Shown here piece by piece: positions 6,674 through 15,900 of a DNA stretch of 27,135 nucleotides. Within the stretch, counting starts at the first letter, position 1; each line of letters starts with the position of its first letter. The DNA is from a virus. The position numbers were made by a program, and so were the translations under genes. The notes under the pieces are model-generated. The model had not been told where the DNA came from and did no database searches. It saw only the letters and a list, made by a program, of their open reading frames with translations. The stretch covers positions 1 to 27,135 of IMG/VR virus record IMGVR_UViG_3300035158_000284; one strand, given 5' to 3'.

Positions 6674-6730
6674 TTGCATACGCTTCTGCACTAGCTTTTT
6701 GATTGTTTTTGACTGCAAAGTGTATGCAAA
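6674..6730. repeat. Imperfect inverted repeat downstream of the SbcD-SbcC gene
   Basis: The left arm TTGCATACGCTTCTGCA (6674-6690) and the right arm TGCAAAGTGTATGCAAA (6714-6730) pair over 16 positions with one mismatch and one bulged base, around a 23-base AT-rich loop. It begins 10 bases after the stop of the large nuclease gene. In the minus-strand transcript it would form a strong hairpin, but no uridine run follows, so it is not a classic intrinsic terminator. It could be a protein-binding operator, an RNA-stability hairpin or a processing site. Confidence 0.7.
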
Positions 6731-6739
6731 CTCCAACAA

Positions 6740-9700
6740 TCACTTGATGGTGCTGTGCCCACCGGCTTTCACCACCGTCACGCTGTGATCAAACAACTCA
6801 ACGATGTCAGGATCATGAGACACCACATAGATGGTTTCACGCTGCCCCTTGATCTGATTAAGCAGATCCAGCACCCGGCTTTTTCCGACCCGGTCAAGGC
6901 CATCCAGAACTTCATCCAAAAGCATGATATTGAACCTGGTGAATTCACGACCGGCCAACACATCCATAAGGGCCAGCCCGATGCTCAATGAAATCCGCTT
7001 CTGCTGCCCGCCGGAAGGAACAACCCCGGTGACACCGTCCACCGTGTGTGTAATGTCGATTTTGTCCCGCTTTTCCCCGCTCTTCAGTTGGGATTGCGTG
7101 TCCATATCAACCATGATAGTCCCATCAGACAATATGGACAGGTATCGGTTGGCCACTGTGTTGATGGTCGGCATAACCACGTCCAGGATATAACTGGGCA
7201 GACCCTGGTTGCCAAACCCCTTGAACCAGAAATCATAATGGTCAGCTTCAGACTCGGCATCAACCAGCATCGCCCCGGCCTTGTGTTTCTGCCGGGTCAG
7301 CTTGGCAACCTTGGACCTTGCCCCTTCAAGCATGTCGCTGAACTCGTTGGTTTCAGCTTCGATCTTTTTGATGTCCAACAACTTGTCCTGAATGCGCTGC
7401 TCATCCTGTTTTATGCGGTCCAAGGCCTGACGGATTCCGCCCAACTCCTGCTCCAGCCTGGGAAGGTCATCCAATTGATCTTGAATTTCCTGCTTATCCG
7501 CCTTGGCCTTGTCCCGGTTTGAAATACAAGTGCGTGCTTTCGCTTTCGCTTCCGTCAACTCAGCTTCCATATCTTCAATGTCCTTTTTCAGCTTTGCGAC
7601 CTTCCCACGCAACCTTTTTATGAACGCTTTTGTCTGGGTGCCATCCGACTTTGCCCCGCACTCAGGGCACTCATCCCGCTCTGTCACCCTTGTAATCTGC
7701 TCTTCAATATCGGTGATGGACGATTTGTGAGCACTGATGGATGACTGTAATCTGGCAACCTTCCCGCCCCATTCAGCCATCTCATCATCCCACTTTTGGG
7801 CTTGCTCTTCAAACTCATCCCGCTTTGGCTTCAAGGCTGTGATCTTCTTGATCTGCTCTTCACATAAATCCAACGCTTTGATATTGCTGTTCCTATCCGG
7901 TGTGGATGCTTTGATTCTGTCGATGTCATCCCGAACCACCTGAATGCGAGCAGCCCGATTGGACTCAAAGTTGTTCACCTTTTCCTCAAGCCCGGTGATG
8001 TCCACGCCGTCCATCTGTATTTCAATCTGCTGGACCTTGTTGGTCAACGGCTCCATGATTTCCGACCGGACCTTGTTGCGCTCTGATTTGGCATAATCCT
8101 GGGCATAATCGTAATCATCCAGGCGCAATGCCGCCTTGAGCACTGCTTTCCGGTCCGCATCGCTGGTGGTAAAATCGGTGAACTTTGACTGATCATTCTG
8201 CCCATACAGGACCGTGTTGCGGAAAGTGAGCATGTCCATCCCCAAAAGGTTGTTCAATTTCCCTTGAGTATCGGTGATGGATGATCCTGATATGTCATCC
8301 CATTTTTTCCCGGTGAGTTGGAACAACCTCACCCCACTTCCCTTCCCCCTGAACCGCTCCACCTTGTATTTTGTTTTGTCCAGGCTGAATTCAAGCACGA
8401 CCTTGGCAGATGTAATTGACGGATCACGGTTGACAACGTCCACGCCCATCCCGTCCACGGTCTGTCCCCAAAGGCACCATGTCAACGATTTGAACAAATT
8501 GGACTTTCCGGCCCCGTTGGAATCCGACCCGGTGCTGTCCCTGTTTTCGCCTGATATCAGGACCAAATCATGCTTCCCGAACTCAAGCACGTTGTCCCCG
8601 CCGCCGAATGAGGCAAAGCCCTTAATAGTAATGGCATCAAATCGCACCTCTCTGGCACGCTCTGCCACTTTTGTGCCTGCCTTTGTGTCTCTGGTTGCTA
8701 ACCCACCTTCAAAGCATTTAATGCCAATTTTGATGAGCCTTTCAGGGTCCAGTCCTGACCCTTCAACAACCCCTGTATCATTCACATATGATCGGATCAA
8801 GTCTGTGGCCGTCATCCCAGCTTTGATTTCGATCCGCTGTTGCTGTTTTTCTTTTGCCTCGATGTCCATCTTGAAGGATGTGACACCGTGTTCTTTCAAC
8901 TCATGCTCCAGACCGGCCTTGTCCATCTGCCTGATCTGGTCCTTGTCGCCCCGAACCTTGACCCTGGTATATGCCCCCCGGTGCTTGTAATCGCCCAGCT
9001 TGATATCCGGCTTGCTCAAGTCAAGATCAACGTCCAGAAAGACAGGGCTGTTGTCCATCTGGTAATGCTCAAAGTCAACTGTGCCGTTCCGGTCCACCTT
9101 CACAATCACATATCCACGCTTGTCGCTGTCCCCAAATATCAGCGGCAGCATGGACCCGATGTACACCACATTATCGCCAACGGTCTGCGGCTCATGAAAG
9201 TGACCGGAAAAGACCGCATCAAACTGCTTGACGTGCTTGGGGTCAATCCCATCATCGCAAATCCATTTGCCCTGCTTCCCGCCAATGAACTCATGGTGGG
9301 CCAATAGGATATTCACCCGGCCATCCGGCCTGATAGCCGTCAACCGCTTCATGGTGGTCTCACGGTTTGCATATGGCAACGGATAAAAATGAACAGGGAT
9401 TCCGCCGCCCCCGGTAATGAGTGGCGTGGTGTCTCGCATCACCTGGATGTTGGGACGCCACAGCAATCTGGCAATGTCCACGGAATAATGCCAGCCCGCT
9501 GAATCAAAGGCATCATGATTCCCCGGAAGGATATGGAATGTGATCCTGCTGTACTTGGCAGCCATTTCGGCCAGCTTCCCCAGAACATACTTCATGGTGA
9601 TCAAATCCACATTTTTCCTGTCAAATAAATCGCCCAGGAAAAACACATCATCAATCCCCAAAGTGTCCGCTGCCACGTACACATCCTCAATCAACGCAAT

Positions 9701-9799
9701 CGCAACATCCAGACGGTCGGTCAGCCCATCAGGGTTGACTGGTTGAGCCATTTGTAGCTGGTTGCTTGCGTGCAAGTCTGAACAAAACAGATATTTCAT
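6740..9799 (-). CDS. SbcD-SbcC fusion (gp47-gp46 type nuclease-ATPase)
   Basis: One 1019-residue polypeptide carries both halves of the Mre11-Rad50 type complex that resects DNA ends. Residues 1 to about 350 are the calcineurin-like nuclease: SDLH (7-10), GDLFDR (56-61), GNHD (93-96), AHH (167-169) and GHFH (199-202). From about 386 the SMC-like ATPase begins (FDAITIKGFASFG) with Walker A SNGAGKSN around 427-434, after an insertion. A coiled coil carries the zinc hook CPEC at 711-714. The end holds the signature PSGGQQKRIS, Walker B IMLLDEVLDGLD and the His switch VVSHD. In T4 and bacteria these are two genes. The ATG at 9799, with AGAGG five bases upstream, is preferred to the adjacent GTG. 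Confidence 0.95.
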   Translation of the reverse strand: MKYLFCSDLHASNQLQMAQPVNPDGLTDRLDVAIALIEDVYVAADTLGIDDVFFLGDLFDRKNVDLITMKYVLGKLAEMAAKYSRITFHILPGNHDAFDSAGWHYSVDIARLLWRPNIQVMRDTTPLITGGGGIPVHFYPLPYANRETTMKRLTAIRPDGRVNILLAHHEFIGGKQGKWICDDGIDPKHVKQFDAVFSGHFHEPQTVGDNVVYIGSMLPLIFGDSDKRGYVIVKVDRNGTVDFEHYQMDNSPVFLDVDLDLSKPDIKLGDYKHRGAYTRVKVRGDKDQIRQMDKAGLEHELKEHGVTSFKMDIEAKEKQQQRIEIKAGMTATDLIRSYVNDTGVVEGSGLDPERLIKIGIKCFEGGLATRDTKAGTKVAERAREVRFDAITIKGFASFGGGDNVLEFGKHDLVLISGENRDSTGSDSNGAGKSNLFKSLTWCLWGQTVDGMGVDVVNRDPSITSAKVVLEFSLDKTKYKVERFRGKGSGVRLFQLTGKKWDDISGSSITDTQGKLNNLLGMDMLTFRNTVLYGQNDQSKFTDFTTSDADRKAVLKAALRLDDYDYAQDYAKSERNKVRSEIMEPLTNKVQQIEIQMDGVDITGLEEKVNNFESNRAARIQVVRDDIDRIKASTPDRNSNIKALDLCEEQIKKITALKPKRDEFEEQAQKWDDEMAEWGGKVARLQSSISAHKSSITDIEEQITRVTERDECPECGAKSDGTQTKAFIKRLRGKVAKLKKDIEDMEAELTEAKAKARTCISNRDKAKADKQEIQDQLDDLPRLEQELGGIRQALDRIKQDEQRIQDKLLDIKKIEAETNEFSDMLEGARSKVAKLTRQKHKAGAMLVDAESEADHYDFWFKGFGNQGLPSYILDVVMPTINTVANRYLSILSDGTIMVDMDTQSQLKSGEKRDKIDITHTVDGVTGVVPSGGQQKRISLSIGLALMDVLAGREFTRFNIMLLDEVLDGLDRVGKSRVLDLLNQIKGQRETIYVVSHDPDIVELFDHSVTVVKAGGHSTIK

Positions 9800-10023
9800 C
9801 ACGCCCTCTTTTCCACGTATATCAAACTGTCCATTGTGCCCTCTTTTACAGTCTTGAGCAAGCCAATGGACTCTTTCAGAACAGCCGTGGTCTGCTCTGC
9901 TACCTTTGCGAGTGGCACGCCGTCCGGCAGCGAACCTCTCATGGTGTAGTTGACAGCCGCAATTATCATCGGCTGAAATTCAACTTCAGGATGAACAGTC
10001 CGAACTGATCCGATCACGGACAA
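9799..10023 (-). CDS. Hypothetical protein between RecA and SbcD-SbcC
   Basis: No family is recognised. Read from a TTG at 10023 it is 74 residues, starting (M)SVIGSVRTVHPEVEFQP and continuing with helices (PMIIAAVNYTM, LAKVAEQTTAVLKESIGLLKTV). GTGGAG directly after the recA stop lies nine bases before this TTG. The frame is open further upstream to an ATG at 10134 with AAGGA before it; that form would be 111 residues and overlap recA by 95 bases, and its extra part looks like out-of-frame recA. The start is therefore uncertain. Its stop is fused to the SbcD-SbcC start (TGATG). Confidence 0.65.
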   Translation of the reverse strand: MSVIGSVRTVHPEVEFQPMIIAAVNYTMRGSLPDGVPLAKVAEQTTAVLKESIGLLKTVKEGTMDSLIYVEKRA

Positions 10024-10039
10024 CTTCACACGCTCCACT

Positions 10040-11098
10040 TCAACGCTGTTGCGCCCGCTGTTTGATTTTCCCAAGGATGGCATCAAACATTTTTGGATTT
10101 TCTGCTGCCCACGTCCTGAATCCTTTTTCGCCATTCCACTTTCCTTTTTCACCCATGCTGAACCACGACCCGGATTGCTGGATGATTCCTAATTGCTTGC
10201 CCAGGTCAATGGCTGATCTGACATTGTCCGTCCCGGACCCGTACAGGATTTGAAACTCAACCCGGCTGAACGGTGGGGCCACCTGATTCTTGGCAATATA
10301 GGCACCCACCTTGTTCCCGATCACCTTGGCATCGCTGGCATCACTTTCCTTGAGCATGCCTTTCCTGTACACCTCGATCACCACGCTGGCATAGAATTTT
10401 GGCGCATTCCCGCACGCCGTGTCCTTGTCATTCCCGAACTGCACCCCGATCTTCTGCCTGACCTGGCTGATAAACAGGAGCACAGTGTTGGATGTAGCCA
10501 CAAGCGGGATGATCCGTTTCAGCGTTTGGGACATCACCCCGGCCCCTGGCGCATAATGCTTCTGCTCATAATCGCCCTCCAACTCAGCCTTGGTGGACGC
10601 TGCGTTCAAGGAATCGAACACAATGAGCAAGGGCACATCCTTAACCTTTTGGTGTATCTTGATGGCCGTCTCAATGACAGCCATGCATTTCTCCATATAT
10701 GGCGGTTGTGATATGATGATCCGGTCCGTGTCCACCCCCAGCTTCTGCGCATAGCCCAAGTCCAATTTGTGCTCCATATCCATATAAAGCACTGCGCCTT
10801 TTTTCCGCTGGGCCTCAGCCGCTAACTGCAAAGCAATCGTGGTCTTGCCACCCGCTTCTGGTCCATAGATCATCGACAAACGACCATATGGAACACCCCA
10901 GACGCCAATGGCGTGGTCCAGGACCAGGTTGCCCGTTGATAGGACACCCCGGACCTGGACCGCCGGACCGCCAGCCCCGATTAATTGCGCTGATTCCTTC
11001 CCGTGGTCTTTGATGATACCATCCAGGAGTGATTCAACAGCATCAGGCTGGGCCGGTCCGCCGCCAGTGCTTTGCTTTTTCCGCTCAACCACCGTCAC
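10040..11098 (-). CDS. recA: RecA/UvsX-type recombinase
   Basis: This ATP-dependent strand-exchange protein has 352 residues. Walker A is GPEAGGKTT at 79-87, the MDMEHKLD segment carries the catalytic Glu109 (bacterial RecA has IDAEHALD), and Walker B is LLIVFDSLNA with Asp162. The switch and loop region ISQVRQKIGVQFGN and the following CGNAPKFYASVVIEV match bacterial RecA closely. The C-terminal domain ends basic rather than acidic. It starts at GTG in a GTGA overlap with the SSB gene; another GTG two codons on is better spaced from AAGG, so the start is uncertain by two codons. It should polymerise on ssDNA with help from the SSB and the UvsY-like protein. Confidence 0.97.
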   Translation of the reverse strand: MTVVERKKQSTGGGPAQPDAVESLLDGIIKDHGKESAQLIGAGGPAVQVRGVLSTGNLVLDHAIGVWGVPYGRLSMIYGPEAGGKTTIALQLAAEAQRKKGAVLYMDMEHKLDLGYAQKLGVDTDRIIISQPPYMEKCMAVIETAIKIHQKVKDVPLLIVFDSLNAASTKAELEGDYEQKHYAPGAGVMSQTLKRIIPLVATSNTVLLFISQVRQKIGVQFGNDKDTACGNAPKFYASVVIEVYRKGMLKESDASDAKVIGNKVGAYIAKNQVAPPFSRVEFQILYGSGTDNVRSAIDLGKQLGIIQQSGSWFSMGEKGKWNGEKGFRTWAAENPKMFDAILGKIKQRAQQR

Positions 11099-12141
11099 TC
11101 ACCTTTTTGACGAGCAGCCAACTCTTTTTCCAGTTCATCCAGTTCAGGGTCACCGCCGTCCCCATCCCCTTCATCACTGGCCGGTTTGGCCTTTTCACGC
11201 TTAGGTTTTGCCGGCTGTTTCTTGGGCTTTTCCGGCTCCACCTCACCGCCCTCGCACTTGACCTTGCAGGCATCGGCCATGGCACATTGAACGCACTCTT
11301 CAGACCCGTCCTCAAACATGAAGCCATAGCACTCAGGGTTGCCATCCCCGGTGGATTCCGGCGCAGCCTCTTCAGTGCTCACCCCGGCCAGCAACGCCTC
11401 CAAGTCAGCCCTCGACACAAAGGTGTTCTGGGCCACATAGGTGAACAAGTTGGACTCGTGATCCCACTTGGCCCCCTTCATGATGAGTGCCTGCTGCGCC
11501 TTGGTGGGCTTGTATTCCCGGTCCAGGCTGATGTTGTACTTGGTCTGGATGCCTGTTCCCTTCCGGGTGAGCTTGATCATCTTGGCATCTGTCGGGTCAG
11601 TGATATCGCCGTTGTCGGCAATGACATCACAGATTCCTTCCCAGACCGTTTTGCCCACTTCATAGGGCAGGAGCTTGTCAGGCTGGGCCGGTGTGTAGTC
11701 ATCACTTGACGACTTGCGCTGCTCCACCGGGATGATCTTCCAGATGTACCTGGACTGCCGCCTGATTTCCATGGCCTGGTCCTTGTCCGTCTGCCACAGG
11801 CCCGGATCATCCTTGCTGGTCCCGTCCAACTGCTCGCAAACTGGGCAACCGCCGCTGACATCGACACCAGCATCCTTGAGTGCCTTTTGCATGGCAGGAT
11901 GCTTCAAGATCGGATTCTGCGCCGGATTGAGGCAACCGGCCCCCTGCTTGCCCATCGGCCCAAGGCCATAGTGAACCACCACGTCCAGGAAGTTGAACCC
12001 GTCAGTCATTTCGTGTTCACTCATCCCGTCCTGCGGTGGTGCTATGTACAGCCTGGTGTCCCCCTCGTCAGGTGTCCATCCCCTTCCGGCATTGGACTTT
12101 TCCTGCCGATATTTTTTCATTTTGCCTACATTCAAACCCAT
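11095..12141 (-). CDS. gp32-like single-stranded DNA-binding protein
   Basis: This 348-residue protein looks like a T4 gp32-type SSB. The N-terminus is basic (KMKKYRQEK), as needed for cooperative binding. A zinc module is suggested by HYGLG, CLNP, HPAM and CPVCE in residues about 57-102. The core contains KTVWEGICDVIAD, then GDITDPTDAKMIKLTRKGTG and TKYNISL, a pattern I associate with phage gp32 cores. A second Cys cluster, ECYGF to CVQCAMADAC, precedes a Lys/Pro-rich linker and an acidic tail (DEGDGDGGDPELDELEKE), the usual partner-binding end. GGAGGTGA five bases before the ATG indicates strong expression. It overlaps recA by four bases. Confidence 0.85.
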   Translation of the reverse strand: MGLNVGKMKKYRQEKSNAGRGWTPDEGDTRLYIAPPQDGMSEHEMTDGFNFLDVVVHYGLGPMGKQGAGCLNPAQNPILKHPAMQKALKDAGVDVSGGCPVCEQLDGTSKDDPGLWQTDKDQAMEIRRQSRYIWKIIPVEQRKSSSDDYTPAQPDKLLPYEVGKTVWEGICDVIADNGDITDPTDAKMIKLTRKGTGIQTKYNISLDREYKPTKAQQALIMKGAKWDHESNLFTYVAQNTFVSRADLEALLAGVSTEEAAPESTGDGNPECYGFMFEDGSEECVQCAMADACKVKCEGGEVEPEKPKKQPAKPKREKAKPASDEGDGDGGDPELDELEKELAARQKGE

Positions 12142-12154
12142 CTCGTCACCTCCA

Positions 12155-12643
12155 TTAGACTTTTTGTTTGACCGGTGCTTTGACCGGTGCTTTGACCGGC
12201 TTTTTCGCCGGTGTCGTCATCCCCATTGCTCCCATCTCATCACGGGCCATCGCCCCTCTGGACTGGAGCATATTTGCCTTGGCCTTGAAGCCGGCATACA
12301 CCGACCACAACGCATCAGCATTCCGCTGGGCAGCTGCGATCTTGTTCACAAATGTGATGTACTCATCACGCCCTTCAACAATGGCCTTGGTTTTCCACTC
12401 AGCCATTTTCGGTTCAGCCTTCAGTATTTCCTGCGCCGTGTTGGCTTTCCAAGACTTGAACTGGCCATCTAACTTAGACACCAGCTCAGTTGCGGACCCG
12501 GCCTGTGCTCCATAGTACGATATTTGTGCAGCAACCCGGTCCATGTCGCCGCCGATGTCTGTAATTAACAGCTCATCGGTGACATCCTTTTCCACCCATC
12601 CCTTTGGAGTGGCAACCTCAACCGTTGTTTGATATTCACTCAT
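12155..12643 (-). CDS. Helical protein, candidate UvsY-like recombination mediator
   Basis: This 162-residue protein has a beta-like start (TTVEVATPKGWVEKDVTDELLITDI) followed by a long helical body. The segment from EWKTKAIVEGRDEYI to YAGFKAKANMLQSRG resembles by eye the C-terminal half of T4 UvsY (MKTVLSADKDV to ALDAIKSRG). Its position between HU and the SSB-RecA pair fits a mediator that loads RecA onto SSB-coated DNA. The C-terminal tail is a repeat of KAPVK encoded by a tandem DNA repeat. It overlaps the HU gene by eight bases. Coding is certain; the UvsY assignment is an inference from context and weak similarity. Confidence 0.8.
   Translation of the reverse strand: MSEYQTTVEVATPKGWVEKDVTDELLITDIGGDMDRVAAQISYYGAQAGSATELVSKLDGQFKSWKANTAQEILKAEPKMAEWKTKAIVEGRDEYITFVNKIAAAQRNADALWSVYAGFKAKANMLQSRGAMARDEMGAMGMTTPAKKPVKAPVKAPVKQKV
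12165..12204 (-). repeat. Tandem repeat encoding a KAPVK tail
   Basis: The plus strand shows consecutive copies of TTTGACCGGTGC separated by 12 bases (about 12172, 12180 and 12192 onward). In the minus-strand gene they encode a repeated Lys-Ala/Lys-Pro-Val pentapeptide-like tail. The copies are nearly identical at DNA level, so repeat number could vary by slippage. Arm boundaries are approximate. Confidence 0.6.
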
Positions 12644-12893
12644 CCTTTGCCATCCTTTGCCTTAATTTTGTGTGGCCCCTGAATGTGATAGTTCTATAGC
12701 CTTTACACATGATTGCTTCCCCTGTCATGGGGTTGCGCCCCTTCCGCTTTTGTACGCTCTTGGGCTTGAACGTGCCAAAGCCCATTATTTTAACCATTCC
12801 GCCCCTGTCGCATATTGCGACCACTGCATCAAATACCTTGTCAACGTCTTCAACTGACAACCCACTTTCCTTAGCCACCGCCGCCCTCGACAT
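12636..12893 (-). CDS. HU/IHF-family DNA-bending protein
   Basis: This 85-residue nucleoid-type protein shows the family order: N-terminal helices (AAVAKESGLSVEDVDKVFDAVVAI), the GFGTFKPK turn, and the DNA-binding arm with GRNPMTGE, whose Pro is the intercalating residue, followed by TITFRGHTKLRQRM. It would bind as a homo- or heterodimer and bend DNA, for example at an origin or in recombination. GGAGGG seven bases before the ATG fixes the start at 12893. It follows the polymerase after a 53-base gap and overlaps the next gene by eight bases. Confidence 0.95.
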   Translation of the reverse strand: MSRAAVAKESGLSVEDVDKVFDAVVAICDRGGMVKIMGFGTFKPKSVQKRKGRNPMTGEAIMCKGYRTITFRGHTKLRQRMAKDE

Positions 12894-12946
12894 TTTTCAA
12901 CCCTCCATATGTTTATTTATTCCCCCTTTCAATGTATTTCAGTGAA

Positions 12947-15900
12947 TTAAAAAGCCCGCCCGACTGGGACAACTCCCTGAACTACATATGATTGTGGGTA
13001 TCTATCACTTGTCTGCTTCAACACAGACATGATCACTATATCTCCAGTGGTCAAATGCTTCTGATTAGGCTCATACACATCATTGAAGCAAAGCAACGAA
13101 CCTACTGTGCCGCCCTTTGGACCAGCCAAAGTCAGGAAAGCCATGATGCCATTTCTTGCCTCGTGCTTTTTACAGTCCGTGATGATCCCATAAATGAACT
13201 TTTCACTGTTAAATGCGGCCTTGGCCAGACGTTTACATGGATTGGCAATGACCAATAGCTTCCCCTGCTTCTGCCATTCCTCAAGCATGTCCAGCTTTTC
13301 ACTCTTGGTTAGCTTCCGGCCCCGCCTTGATTCCTCAATGCTGATGGCCTCATATCCCTCTTTCACCATCACCTTGATGGCCGCTTCCCGGTGCGATTCC
13401 AATGGGTCTTGGATAAAATACAATTCAAAAGGATTCAGGGTTGAATATTCCGGCTTTCCTGCCGCCCTGGCTTCATCCATTTTGCGTTCCATTTCGTCCA
13501 AGTCAGCCATGAACTGAACTTGCATTGTTTTCGACTTGGCGAACAACGACACCTTCATGGCCACGCATGTTCCCACGCCCTTTTCTATGATGGGCCTGAA
13601 CTCATCAAATTTATCAATGTCCAGCTTGATCCGCCAGTGGATGTGCGTCTCATCTTGAAGGTTGAAATTGCTGTATCGCTTCCCCCAACCAATCCGGTCC
13701 TTTTCCGCCTGATCCGGCTCTGTGGTGTGAAAGTCACCCACCTGATTGTATCTGAGGTCAATGATCTGGCCCCGGATAAACGCATCACCGCTGTCCCAAT
13801 CCAGGGCATCCAACGGCTGAAACTTGATATGATCCCCGAACTGATCCAACAACTCATGATACAATTCAACCGGATGTTTGTCCACAGGCAACGGGCATAC
13901 ATCTATCGCCATGCGGGTCAACATCTCTGGCGAGTAATCCTCATCACTGGCCGATTGCTCCAGCATACGATCAACCCTGTCATAATCACGTTTATCGCAC
14001 GCCTTGAGGACATCTTCAATTTGTTCCAAAAAGAATTTCACATTTGGAATCAGCCCGACAAACGCCCCGGCCTTGACTAGATTCTCAACAGACCGCTTAT
14101 TGACATATGATTTCCCAACCCGCTTCCTGAAATCAGCAAATGATATGAACTCACCGGCTGCGTCACGTTCCTTGACTATTTTCTCGATGCCTTTGTCTGT
14201 GACCCATTTGATCTTATTCAGAGCAAATATGATCCGGCCATGCTCATCTATCCTGAAGTGCTTGTTGGAGTGATTGATGTGAGGCTTGATGATCTCAACT
14301 CCCAAACGTTCCGCCTCTTGAATAGTCCTGGCAGCCGTTTCCGGGTCAGGCTCATGCTTGAGTAGTGCCCACATAAATTCCACCGGATAATAAACCTTGA
14401 GCCACATCTCCCAATAGGCAATGGCCGCATATGCTACTGCGTGCGACTTGTTAAAACCATACGAACCAAAGAACACAATGGAATCAAACAGCTCACCGGC
14501 CTTTTTATCAGACATGCCGTGCTTGGCTGCCCCCTCCATGAATGTGGTCTTTTCCTTGGTGATAACCTCCACCCCAGCCTTTTTCGCAATATCCTTCCGC
14601 AAGGAATCCGCCGTGGATGGCTCATAACCACCGATCTGTTTGAATATCTGAATAACCTGTTCTTGATACACAATGATTCCATATGTGGCCTTGGTGATTT
14701 CATCGTATATGGGATGTGTCTTGCTCCACGCCTTGCCATTTTTCCGTTCAATGTATTTTGTCGCCAGCCCGGACCTCGATGTGCCCGGCCTGTTCAACGC
14801 ATTCATGGCAGCAACACCTTCAAAGGAATCGAATGTGATGGCCTCAGCCAAGTTGAACATCGATGTGGTATCATACTGGAATATTCCAGCAAACTGTCTG
14901 TCTGTGAAGGATTGGAACACCTTGGGGTCATCCATCGGCATTGCCTCAAGGTCAACAACCTTCCCGTGACGCTCTTTGACCGCTGACAAGCAGTCACCGA
15001 TCACCGACAAATTCCTCAGCCCCAACACATCTAGCTTGAGCAAGCCAAAATCTGTCGTTCCCCAGAAATCAACCGCTGTACATGGCGTCAGACCCTTGTC
15101 TGTTTTCTGAACCTCCATTGGCACGATGGCGGATAGCTTCGATGGGCTGATGACCACACCAGCTGCGTGAACGCCCTTTTGGCGTGCCTGGCCCTCCAAT
15201 GACATAACCAACGGCAATATGTGTGGATAGTCCTTGTTGAACTCCTGGCACACCTTAAATTCCTTGAATGAATCCTCAACGGTTTGGCTGGCCCGCTCAT
15301 CACCAGATGAACGCTCAACAATGCTGCCAGTGACCCCGGCCACCCTATTAGCCGGAATCTGGTGCACCCTCGACACATCCCGCAAACATTGCTTCCCCTT
15401 CAATGTGCCAATGGTCCCGATCAACGATGTATTCTCAGGACCATACTTTTTCATCAGGTAGTCAATGACCTCTTGCCGCCTCACATCTTCAAAATCCATA
15501 TCAATGTCAGGCATGTCAATCCGGCCCGGACTCATGAACCGCTCAAAAAGCAAATCATGCTCAATGGGGTCCACAGATGTTATTCCCAACAGGAAGGAAA
15601 CAAGACACCCCGCCGCTGATCCCCTCCCCGGTCCCACCGTCATTTCCTGCTTCCTGACCCACTTGTACAAGTCATGGACAATCAAGAAATAACGCTCAAA
15701 GTTGCTTCCAAAGATGGTCCTCAATTCCATGGGCAGCCGGTCTGAATAGATTTTCAGTGCAGCTTCATGGCTTATATTTCGCCGTCTGGCCAGCCTCTTT
15801 GCCCGCTCTGGCACGTTCCGCCACTGCCACCCATCCTTACACAGCCGGATCATATATTGCTTTTCCGTCATGCCCGGTGGCACATCAACATCGGGAAGGA

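Noticed and set aside
10024-10134. Longer start for the small gene after recA
   Set aside because: It would overlap recA by 95 bases, and the extra residues look like out-of-frame recA. It cannot be fully excluded because AAGGA precedes the ATG at 10134.
12641-12662. Direct repeat CCATCCTTTGC in tandem
   Set aside because: Two copies of 11 bases at a gene overlap, explained by coding for Met-Ala-Lys/Arg and a ribosome site; too short to be a meaningful element.
12894-12946. Promoter or terminator in the gap between the polymerase and HU genes
   Set aside because: GGGC followed by TTTTT is present but no stem precedes it, and no -35/-10 pair with proper spacing was found.
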